NCBI GenBank assembly: GCA_900551195.1
Contig: URVD01000131.1
Coordinates: 1-5,260, forward strand
DNA length: 5,260 nucleotides
Origin: an uncultured Collinsella sp.
GTDB taxonomy: Bacteria > Actinomycetota > Coriobacteriia > Coriobacteriales > Coriobacteriaceae
Direction of reading: 5' to 3'
Positions within the stretch are counted from its first letter, which is position 1; each line of letters begins with the position of its first letter. Below the pieces are notes generated by a model, which was given only the letters and a program-made list of their open reading frames with translations, was not told where the DNA came from and ran no database searches. Positions 1 to 5,260 of this stretch are shown here, one piece after another. Position numbers and translations under genes: made by a program.

Positions 1-220
1 AACGCGTAGTCGAAGTCTTGCCATTGGTACCGGCAACCTGAATGCAATCATAATACTCATCCGGACGTCCCAGCTCATCAAGCATATCGACAACCGTCTC
101 GAGCAAAGGACCAGCATCCCCAGAAATCCGCCCCGTATCGGCAGCAAGCCCAACAGCCTCATCAAACGAAAGCAAATCAAACTCAAAAGGAACGGTATAC
201 AAGCCAGAACGCTTAGGCAT
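1..220 (-). CDS. folC: dihydrofolate synthase / folylpolyglutamate synthase FolC (3' part missing)
   Basis: Mur-ligase-family ATP-dependent enzyme that adds glutamate to dihydropteroate and folates, in the cytoplasm. Only 73 residues are visible. The region LLETVVDMLDELGRPDEYY (39-57) leads into the P-loop VAGTNGKTSTTR (62-73). The short N-terminal helix region directly before QVAGTNGKTS is the FolC layout; mycobacterial FolC likewise has GTNGKTS where many others have GTNGKGS. MurE shares GTNGKT but carries a longer N-terminal domain first. The start is uncertain: ATG 220 has GGCGG 8 nt upstream, while an in-frame ATG at 235 (adding MAVLK) has no ribosome binding site. About half the codons end in T, unlike the C/G-ending codons of valS and clpX. 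Downstream of valS is a common place for folC. Family call good; the bifunctional activity is inferred. Confidence 0.88.
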   Translation of the reverse strand, partial: MPKRSGLYTVPFEFDLLSFDEAVGLAADTGRISGDAGPLLETVVDMLDELGRPDEYYDCIQVAGTNGKTSTTR

Positions 221-252
221 TTTTAGAACCGCCATTCATAGAAAAATAAAAC

Positions 253-280
253 AGTATAGGTTGAGGATAGCCAGCGAAAA
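253..280 (-). promoter_or_regulatory. candidate folC promoter
   Basis: A good -10 match, TATACT (253-258), on the minus strand, with only a weak -35 (TTTTCG, 275-280) at a 16-bp spacing. The -35 overlaps the last bases of the outer palindrome arm. Transcription would start near 245, giving a very short leader for folC. A promoter here would fit the palindrome acting as a boundary between valS and folC. The -10 is clear; the overall call is uncertain. Confidence 0.4.
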
Positions 281-382
281 CGCCTCTGATGAGCCAAGGT
301 GCCGTGAAACAAGGGCGCATAGGGCTTATGCCCATGCGCCCGAAGTTGAACGGCAGATTGGCCATCAGAGGCGTTTGCAGCG
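272..382. repeat. CAGCG direct repeats flanking the palindrome
   Basis: CAGCG occurs at 272-276 and 378-382, each one base outside the outer palindrome arms. Such a pair could be a 5-bp target-site duplication from insertion of a MITE-like element. Five matching bases beside a palindrome may equally be chance, so this is weak support for mobility. Confidence 0.35.
278..376. repeat. 99-nt multi-segment imperfect palindrome (structured RNA or MITE-like element)
   Basis: On either strand this folds into one long rod. Pairs from outside in: 14 bp (278-291 with 363-376), a bulged A (292), 5 bp (293-297 with 358-362), a 3x3 internal loop, 5 bp (301-305 with 350-354), an asymmetric internal loop (306-312 and 342-349) where CAA/TTG may pair, 8 bp (313-320 with 334-341), a bulged A (321), 4 bp (322-325 with 330-333) and the tetraloop TTAT. 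All 36 listed pairs are perfect Watson-Crick in the DNA. On the minus strand the outer stem is followed by only four T, so it would be an unusually large, weakly tailed terminator for valS. It could also be a structured RNA, a 3'-end stabiliser or a small non-autonomous repeat. It has no tRNA-like layout. The function is unknown. Confidence 0.85.
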
Positions 383-466
383 TCGAGTCAGCCGCCGTCC
401 GTTAGAAAGGCGGAATAGGTGTCCGCAGTAGCGAGCAAAGCCCCAAACCGCGTCCCCCAGTACCGC

Positions 467-3163
467 TTACGAGAAGTCAGCAACCTGAGCAGTCAGCGCC
501 GCCAGGATCTCCTTGAGCTCAGCTGCACGGTCCCTCTTCTTCTGGACCACCGCAGGCGCGGCCTTGGCCACAAAGCCCTCGTTGGCAAGGGTCTTCTCGC
601 AGCCAGCAAGCTCCTTCTGGGCCGCGGCGATCTCCTTCTCCAGGCGTGCCTTCTCGGCCGAAAGGTCAACCTTGCCCTCGAGCACCACAAAGACCTCGAC
701 GCCGCTGTCAACAACGGCGATGCTCGCGGCAGGCTTCTCAACGTCGGTACCCATGACCAGCGAGGCGGTGTTGGACAGCGGCTCAATCGTGGAGCGCAGG
801 CTCTCAAGCTTCTCGATGTCCTCGGCACCGGCGCGCACGACCACATCGAGCTCGGCCTTGGGGCTCAAGCGATAACGCGAACGGGTGGCACGGGCGGCGG
901 ACACGACGGCACGGCACAGCTCAAACGCGCGCTCGGCGTCCTCGTCAACATACTTGGCGTAGTCGGCGGGCTCGGGCCACTTGGCGATCATGAGCGCCTC
1001 GGCGCGGTTCACGTTACCCTCGGCGTCCAGGTCGAGCACGCTCGCCGGCATGTTGTCCCAGATCTCCTCGGTAACAAACGGCATGAGCGGGTGCATCAGG
1101 CGAATGGAGGTGTCGAGCACAAAGATCAGGTTGCGCTGCGCCTGTAGACGGCCCTCGCCCTTCAGACGGGCCTTGGTGACCTCGACGTACCAGTCGCAGA
1201 CCTCGTTCCAGAAGAACTGCTGCACGCCGCGGGCCATGTCGCCAAAGGTGTAGTTCTCGATGCCCTCGGTGACCATCTTCACGGCCTTGGCCAGGCGGCT
1301 GAACATCCAGGCGTCAGCCGGCGTCTCCACGACGGGCTCGCCGGGCGTGTAGCCCTCCATGTTCATGAGGAGGAAGCGGCTGGCGTTCCAGATCTTGGTC
1401 ACAAAGCTCTTGGCCTGGTCGGTACGCGGGCTGTCGATGAGCTTCTTGGTCTTCTTGTCGATGTTCGCGTCAAACTTGACGTCCTGGTTGTTGGTGCACA
1501 GCGTGAGCAGGTTGAAGCGCATGGCGTCGGCGCCGTACATGCCAATGAGGTCCATGGGGTCAACGCCGTTGCCCTTGGACTTGGACATGCGGCTGCCGTC
1601 CTTGGCCAGAATCGTCGGGTAGATGACGACGTCCTTAAACGGCACCTCGTCCAGGAAGTACAGCGAACTCATGACCATGCGGGCGACCCACAGCGCGATG
1701 ATGTCGCGTGCGGTGACGAGCGCCGTCGTGGGGTGATGGCCCTCGAGCAGCTCCGGCTTTTGCGGCCAGCCCTGCGTGGCGAAGGTCCACAGCTGCGAGC
1801 TGAACCAAGTGTCCAGCACGTTCTCGTCCTGATGCACGTGATGGCCGCCACACTTGGGGCACACGTCGGTGTCCTCGGTGAGGGCGTCCTCCCAGCCGCA
1901 GTCCTCGCAGTAGAACACGGGGATGCGGTGGCCCCACCACAGCTGACGGCTGATGCACCAGTCCTTAAGGTTCTCCATCCAAGTGGTGTAGGTCTGCGTC
2001 CAGCGCGCGGGGTGGAAGGTGACCTTGCCGGAATTGACGGCGTCGAGCGCCGGCCCCTTGAGCTTATCGACGGCCACAAACCACTGCTCGGACAGCCACG
2101 GCTCCAGCGCGGAGTCGCAACGGTAGCAGTGCATGACGGAGTGGTCGTGCTCCTCGACGTGGTCGAGCAGGCCGTGCTCCTCAAACCACTTGATGACGGC
2201 CTCGCGGCACTCGTCGCGGTTCATGCCGGTAAACTCGCCGTAGCCCTCGACGACCACCGCGTGCTCATCAAAGATATTGATCTGCGGCAGGTCGTGAGCC
2301 TGACCCATGGCGTAATCGTTGGGGTCGTGGGCCGGGGTGACCTTGACAAAACCGGAACCAAAGTTGGCGTCGACATGCCAATCCTCAAAGATGGGAATCT
2401 CGCGGTCGACGATGGGGAGCTTGACGGTCTTACCCACGAAGGCGGCCTTCTCGGGATCCTTCGGGGAGACGGCGACGCCCGTATCGCCGAGCATGGTCTC
2501 GGGGCGCGTGGTGGCGACGACGATGTAGTCCTGGCCGTTAACCGGCTCGGTCAGCGGGTAGCGCAGGTGCCACAGGTGGCCCTTCTCGTCCTTGTACTCG
2601 GCCTCGTCGTCCGAGATAGCGGTGGTGCAGTTGGGACACCAGTTGACGATGCGCTTGCCGCGATAGATCAGGCCGTCGTGGTACCAGTCGCAGAAGACCT
2701 TACGCACGGCCTGGGCGTAATCCTCGTCCATGGTGAAGCGCTCGTTATCGAAGTCGACGGAGCAGCCCATGCGCTTGATCTGCTCGACGATGATGCCGCC
2801 GTACTCGTGGGTCCAGTCCCAGCAGGCGTCGACAAACTTGTCGCGACCGATCTCCAGGCGGCTGATGCCCTCGCTCTTGAGCTTCTTGTCGACCTTGGTC
2901 TGCGTGGCGATACCGGCGTGATCGGTGCCCAGCACCCAGCGCGTGGACTTGCCGCGCATGCGGGCCATACGGATGATGGCGTCCTGGATGGAGTCGTCGG
3001 TGGCGTGACCCATGTGGAGCTTGCCGGTCACGTTGGGAGGCGGAATGGTGACGGTGCAGTCGCCCACGCCCTCACGGCGCTTGTAGTAGCCGCCGTCGAG
3101 CCACTTCTGCAGAATCGCCGGCTCGTTGGTCGACGGATCGTAGTTCTTGGGCATCTCTTCCAT
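467..3163 (-). CDS. valS: valyl-tRNA synthetase (ValRS)
   Basis: Class Ia aminoacyl-tRNA synthetase that charges tRNA-Val with valine in the cytoplasm and edits misactivated threonine. It has 898 residues, within the usual 880-950 range. The Rossmann catalytic domain carries the HIGH-type motif HMGH (50-53) and the KMSKS-type motif RMSKS (525-529). The CP1 editing domain lies at about 200-360, with ATTRPETMLGD (217-227) and the conserved Asp280 in AHDPNDY. Cysteine pairs at 176/179 with 346/349, and 419/422 with 435/438, are placed as in zinc-binding bacterial ValRSs. WWGHRIP (409-415) is typical. The anticodon-binding helical domain follows NASRF (593-597). Residues from about 833 form the charged C-terminal coiled coil typical of ValRS, which contacts the tRNA. 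A short insert (about 568-584) precedes the anticodon domain. ATG 3163 is supported by AGGGAGAG upstream. The gene has its own leader and stands between two spacers. Confidence 0.98.
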   Translation of the reverse strand: MEEMPKNYDPSTNEPAILQKWLDGGYYKRREGVGDCTVTIPPPNVTGKLHMGHATDDSIQDAIIRMARMRGKSTRWVLGTDHAGIATQTKVDKKLKSEGISRLEIGRDKFVDACWDWTHEYGGIIVEQIKRMGCSVDFDNERFTMDEDYAQAVRKVFCDWYHDGLIYRGKRIVNWCPNCTTAISDDEAEYKDEKGHLWHLRYPLTEPVNGQDYIVVATTRPETMLGDTGVAVSPKDPEKAAFVGKTVKLPIVDREIPIFEDWHVDANFGSGFVKVTPAHDPNDYAMGQAHDLPQINIFDEHAVVVEGYGEFTGMNRDECREAVIKWFEEHGLLDHVEEHDHSVMHCYRCDSALEPWLSEQWFVAVDKLKGPALDAVNSGKVTFHPARWTQTYTTWMENLKDWCISRQLWWGHRIPVFYCEDCGWEDALTEDTDVCPKCGGHHVHQDENVLDTWFSSQLWTFATQGWPQKPELLEGHHPTTALVTARDIIALWVARMVMSSLYFLDEVPFKDVVIYPTILAKDGSRMSKSKGNGVDPMDLIGMYGADAMRFNLLTLCTNNQDVKFDANIDKKTKKLIDSPRTDQAKSFVTKIWNASRFLLMNMEGYTPGEPVVETPADAWMFSRLAKAVKMVTEGIENYTFGDMARGVQQFFWNEVCDWYVEVTKARLKGEGRLQAQRNLIFVLDTSIRLMHPLMPFVTEEIWDNMPASVLDLDAEGNVNRAEALMIAKWPEPADYAKYVDEDAERAFELCRAVVSAARATRSRYRLSPKAELDVVVRAGAEDIEKLESLRSTIEPLSNTASLVMGTDVEKPAASIAVVDSGVEVFVVLEGKVDLSAEKARLEKEIAAAQKELAGCEKTLANEGFVAKAAPAVVQKKRDRAAELKEILAALTAQVADFS

Positions 3164-3167
3164 ATAT

Positions 3168-3175
3168 CTCTCCCT
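3168..3175 (-). promoter_or_regulatory. valS ribosome binding site
   Basis: AGGGAGAG on the minus strand, with the core GGGAG 6 nt before ATG 3163. It selects this start over the next in-frame ATG (3154, residue 4), for which the nearest purine run would be too close. It is complementary to the 3' arm of the leader hairpin. Confidence 0.75.
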
Positions 3176-3183
3176 GTCCCATC

Positions 3184-3223
3184 GGGGAGGAATGTAGGCT
3201 CGCTAGGGTCTGCATTCCTCCCC
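3184..3223 (-). promoter_or_regulatory. valS leader hairpin with anti-Shine-Dalgarno arm
   Basis: On the minus strand, GGGGAGGAATG (3213-3223) and CATTCCTCCCC (3184-3194) form a perfect 11-bp stem around an 18-nt loop. The 3' arm sits 20 nt before the valS start. Its CTCCC can instead pair with GGGAG of the valS ribosome binding site (3170-3174), so the two pairings exclude each other. There is no T-run after the hairpin, which argues against a terminator and favours translational control or mRNA protection. I see no T-box consensus. The structure is read directly from the sequence; the regulatory role is inferred. Confidence 0.5.
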
Positions 3224-3244
3224 TTAGGTATCGATTACTTCAGT

Positions 3245-3273
3245 CCGATATGACTTCGCTGAGGCTTAAACAA
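3245..3273 (-). promoter_or_regulatory. candidate valS promoter (weak match)
   Basis: Since clpX ends in a terminator, valS should have its own promoter within 3164-3317. The best sigma-70-like pair I can see is TTGTTT (3268-3273), a 17-bp spacer and TATCGG (3245-3250). The -35 is fair and the -10 is poor. This is a guess from spacing and position. The rest of 3224-3317 is AT/TG-rich (TGTGTTATTCTGTGTGTTTG) with no other recognisable site. Confidence 0.25.
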
Positions 3274-3317
3274 ACACACAGAATAACACAGGTAGTTGGG
3301 GTTATTGCGTATATATA

Positions 3318-3353
3318 AAATAGCCTCCGACCGCGGATGGTCGGAGGCTATTT
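3318..3353 (-). terminator. Rho-independent terminator after clpX
   Basis: A perfect 15-bp stem (arms 3318-3332 and 3339-3353) with a 6-nt loop. It has a GC-rich core (GCCTCCGACC) and is followed on the minus strand by TTTTATATATA. It starts about 20 nt after the clpX TAA. The T-run is interrupted but the stem is strong. Read from the plus strand, the hairpin is followed by TTTGCAAGCACGTTTTT, so some bidirectional action is possible, although no plus-strand gene points into it. It separates the clpPX transcript from valS. Confidence 0.9.
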
Positions 3354-3374
3354 GCAAGCACGTTTTTGGCAGGT

Positions 3375-4781
3375 TTACCCATAGATGCGCTGGGGCTGTT
3401 CTTCGCCCTTTACGGAGGCTTCGGTTACGATGACCTTGGCGACACCCTCCTCGCTGGGGAGGTCGAACATCGTCTGCTGAAGCACGTCTTCGCAGATGGC
3501 ACGCAGGCCGCGGGCGCCGGTCTTGCGGGCGAGCGCCATGCGGGCGATCTCGTGCAGGGCCGCGTCCTCAAACTCAAGATCGACATCCTCGAGCTGGAAC
3601 ATCTTGCGGTATTGACGCACCACGGCGTTCTTGGGCTCGGTCAGGATCGACACCAAGTCGTCCTCGTCGAGCGTCTGCGTCTGGGTGACGACGGGCGTAC
3701 GGCCCACGAACTCGGGGATCATGCCAAAGGCGTTGAGGTCCTGCGGGAGCACCTGGCGCAGCAGGTCGTTCTCGTCGACCGAGGTGGGGCCGGCGATCTC
3801 GGAGTTAAAGCCTACGCCCTTGTTGCCAACGCGGTCGGCGATAATCTTATCCAAACCCACAAAAGCACCGCCGCAGATGAACAGGATGTTAGTCGTGTCG
3901 ATCTGAAGCAGCTCCTGTTGGGGATGCTTGCGGCCGCCGGTGGGCGGAACGCTGGCCACCGTGCCCTCAAGAATCTTAAGCAGCGCCTGCTGAACGCCCT
4001 CGCCCGAGACATCACGGGTAATGGAGAGGTTCTCGGCCTTGCGGGCGATCTTGTCGATCTCGTCAACGTAGATAATGCCCACCTGAGCGCGCTCAATGTC
4101 GCCATCGGCAGCATTGATGAGCTTAAGTAGGATGTTCTCCACGTCCTCGCCCACATAGCCGGCCTCGGTGAGCGCGGTGGCATCGGCGATAGCAAACGGC
4201 ACCTCAAGAATGCGCGCGAGCGTCTGGGCCAGCAGGGTCTTACCGGTACCGGTGGGGCCGAGCAGCAGGATGTTGGACTTGGCGAGCTCTACCTCGTCCA
4301 TATCGTCATCGAACTGCGAGCCCATGTCGTCATCAAAGGCAGACACCGCAGCGCCGCCCTCAATCACGCGGCGATAGTGGTTGTACACGGCCACCGACAT
4401 GGCGCGCTTGGCGTCCTCCTGGCCCATAACATAGGCCGAAAGCTCGTCATAGATCTCGTGCGGCGTCGGCACGTGCGTGATGACCTGACGGTCGTCCTCG
4501 AGCTCAAAGCCCTCGGCCTCGGGGTCAACGGCAGGCTGGGACGCAGCCTGGCCGTGATCGTTGAGGAAACCCGGCAGCTTGCCGTTGCGGGCGGCGTCCA
4601 TAAAGTCCGAAGCCAGCGACTCCTCAAGGATCTCGGAGCAGGCGGCAACGCACTCGTCGCAGATAAAGATGTTGGTCGGGCCCTTTACGAGGCGACGGAC
4701 CTGGCCCTGCTCTTTTCCGCAGAAGGAGCAGCGGATGGGGTTGCCGTTCTCGTCAAAGTTGTCCTGCATGTTACCGGCCAT
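3375..4781 (-). CDS. clpX: ATP-dependent Clp protease ATP-binding subunit ClpX
   Basis: AAA+ unfoldase of 468 residues (E. coli ClpX has 424). It forms a hexamer that recognises degrons, unfolds proteins with ATP and threads them into ClpP. Visible parts, in order: an N-terminal zinc-binding domain with Cys18, Cys21, Cys41 and Cys44 (substrate and adaptor recognition); Walker A GPTGTGKT 175-182; pore-1 loop GYVG 208-211; Walker B with Asp240-Glu241; RKH pore loop 284-286; the ClpP-docking loop VGF 323-325 (IGF type); arginine finger Arg361 in EFVGRTPVV; and sensor 2 Arg424 in TGARGLR. All key residues are present, so it should be active. Unusual points are a long linker after the zinc domain (about 55-105) and an Asp-rich insert with two FDDDM copies (145-163) before Walker A. 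ATG 4781 is chosen because AAGGA lies 8 nt upstream; a second in-frame ATG at 4769 is less well placed. Confidence 0.98.
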   Translation of the reverse strand: MAGNMQDNFDENGNPIRCSFCGKEQGQVRRLVKGPTNIFICDECVAACSEILEESLASDFMDAARNGKLPGFLNDHGQAASQPAVDPEAEGFELEDDRQVITHVPTPHEIYDELSAYVMGQEDAKRAMSVAVYNHYRRVIEGGAAVSAFDDDMGSQFDDDMDEVELAKSNILLLGPTGTGKTLLAQTLARILEVPFAIADATALTEAGYVGEDVENILLKLINAADGDIERAQVGIIYVDEIDKIARKAENLSITRDVSGEGVQQALLKILEGTVASVPPTGGRKHPQQELLQIDTTNILFICGGAFVGLDKIIADRVGNKGVGFNSEIAGPTSVDENDLLRQVLPQDLNAFGMIPEFVGRTPVVTQTQTLDEDDLVSILTEPKNAVVRQYRKMFQLEDVDLEFEDAALHEIARMALARKTGARGLRAICEDVLQQTMFDLPSEEGVAKVIVTEASVKGEEQPQRIYG

Positions 4782-4782
4782 C

Positions 4783-5260
4783 CTAGGCGTCCTTCGCGGC
4801 GAGGTCGCGCGAGGTGACGATACGGTCGATCAAGCCGTAGTCGAGGGCCTCGGCAGCGGTCAGGTAGTTGTCGCGCTCGGTGTCGTTCTGGATGGTCTCC
4901 AGCGTCTGGCCCGTGTTGTCCGCGAGGATCTTGTTCAGGCGGTTGCGGGTCTTCAGCATGAAGTCGGCCACGATGGCGATCTCGGTCTGCTGGCCCTGCG
5001 CGCCGCCGGACGGCTGGTGGATGAGCACCATGGAGTTCGGCAGGCACAGGCGCTTACCCTTGGCGCCGTTGGACAGCAGCACGGCGGCCATAGAGGCGCA
5101 CTCGCCCAGGCAGATGGTGGACACATCGCACTTGATGAAGTCCATCGTGTCAAGGATGGCAAGACCCGCGGTCACCGAGCCGCCCGGCGAGTTGATGTAC
5201 AGGGAGATGTCCTTGTCCGGATCGGCGCTCTCGAGGTGCAGCAGCTGCGCCACCACAGAG
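4783..5260 (-). CDS. clpP: ATP-dependent Clp protease proteolytic subunit ClpP (5' end missing)
   Basis: Serine peptidase of family S14. It assembles into a two-ring tetradecamer in the cytoplasm and cleaves polypeptides fed in by Clp ATPases such as ClpX. The reading frame is open to the window edge, so 158 C-terminal residues are visible. By alignment from memory to E. coli ClpP, about the first 40 mature residues plus any propeptide are missing. The GTG at 5256 is an internal valine codon and not the start. With the first visible residue as 1, the oxyanion motif [10 protein letters not shown] is at 23-32, the nucleophile Ser56 in GECASMAA, the catalytic His81 in LIHQPSGG and the catalytic Asp130 in TERDNYL, so the triad is complete. 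The C-terminus (SRDLAAKDA) is slightly longer than in E. coli. The TAG stop lies one base before clpX. The gene upstream, often tig in related genomes, is outside the window. Confidence 0.96.
   Translation of the reverse strand, partial: SVVAQLLHLESADPDKDISLYINSPGGSVTAGLAILDTMDFIKCDVSTICLGECASMAAVLLSNGAKGKRLCLPNSMVLIHQPSGGAQGQQTEIAIVADFMLKTRNRLNKILADNTGQTLETIQNDTERDNYLTAAEALDYGLIDRIVTSRDLAAKDA
4790..4794 (-). promoter_or_regulatory. clpX ribosome binding site inside clpP
   Basis: AAGGA on the minus strand, 8 nt before ATG 4781. It lies within the last codons of clpP. With a one-base gap between the clpP stop and the clpX start, this fits translational coupling, and it decides the start in favour of 4781 over 4769. 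Confidence 0.7.

Larger units (their letters stand above)
221..466. other. valS-folC intergenic region
   Basis: A 246-bp spacer between the valS stop and the folC start. From the valS side, 383-466 contains only short possible hairpins: GCGGA (410-414) with TCCGC (422-426) around a 7-nt loop, followed on the minus strand by CTTTCT, a poor terminator candidate. Next come the 99-nt palindrome (278-376), a weak promoter candidate near 253-280 and an AT-rich stretch before folC. No convincing gene was found on either strand. Confidence 0.7.

Noticed and set aside
1..220. MurE or another Mur ligase instead of FolC
   Set aside because: GTNGKT fits both, but only about 60 residues precede it, with the FolC-type LLETVVDMLDELG helix. 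MurE has a larger N-terminal UDP-binding domain.
293..362. tRNA-like gene inside the palindrome (70 nt closed by GCCAA/TTGGC)
   Set aside because: It folds as one rod, not a cloverleaf. The closing stem is 5 bp and there are no D-arm or T-arm consensus sequences.
419..1147. Plus-strand open frame opposite the valS 3' end
   Set aside because: Antisense shadow of valS: low-complexity Leu/Gly/His-rich translation and no family resemblance.
3072..3215. 47-codon minus-strand frame starting in the valS leader hairpin and overlapping the valS start
   Set aside because: Its ATG is inside the 11-bp stem with the purine run only 1-2 nt away. It has no run of valine codons that would suggest an attenuation peptide, and most of it is out-of-frame valS.
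1733..3253. A 506-codon plus-strand open frame opposite valS
   Set aside because: It lies almost wholly antisense to a full-length ValRS with all motifs. Long antisense frames are common opposite GC-rich genes with strong third-position bias. The translation is repetitive in Val, Leu, Gly and Asp with no recognisable domain.
3164..3317. T-box riboswitch upstream of valS
   Set aside because: Considered because synthetase genes often have one, but I find no AGGGTGGNACCGCG-like T-box sequence and no antiterminator/terminator pair.
3366..4130. Plus-strand open frame opposite clpX
   Set aside because: Shadow of clpX, same frame relation and composition as the valS shadow, with no motif.

Overview
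This 5.26-kb window is a compact stretch of chromosomal housekeeping genes, all read from the minus strand. In transcription order they are clpP (5' end cut off by the right window edge), clpX, valS and folC (3' part cut off by the left edge). The GC-rich coding DNA, the protein flavour (a ClpP with the serine motif GECASM, a ClpX with an acidic insert, and a ValRS with a short insert just before the anticodon-binding domain) and the order clpP-clpX-valS-folC suggest a high-GC anaerobic actinobacterium, most likely the Coriobacteriia (Collinsella or a relative). That placement comes from family knowledge and is not proven by the window.

Right part (4783-5260, then 3375-4781): clpP and clpX form a tight pair. 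The clpP stop and the clpX start are one base apart and the clpX ribosome binding site lies inside the end of clpP. Together they make the ATP-dependent ClpXP protease: ClpX recognises and unfolds substrates and ClpP degrades them. A strong intrinsic terminator (3318-3353) closes the pair.

Middle part (467-3163): valS encodes a full-length valyl-tRNA synthetase with catalytic, editing and zinc-binding motifs and a C-terminal coiled coil. Its roughly 150-base leader holds an 11-bp hairpin whose 3' arm can also pair with the valS ribosome binding site, so a small RNA switch is conceivable.

Left part (1-466): the valS-folC spacer is dominated by a 99-nt, multi-segment imperfect palindrome (278-376) bounded by matching CAGCG pentamers. 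It is the least explained feature here: a structured RNA, an oversized terminator or a MITE-like repeat. Downstream of it are a weak promoter candidate and the first 73 codons of folC, whose product adds glutamate to folates.

I saw no phage, IS, CRISPR, tRNA, rRNA, defence or toxin genes. The genes are ordinary. The items worth a second look are the valS-folC palindrome, the valS leader and the ClpX insert. I found no convincing new multi-gene system.
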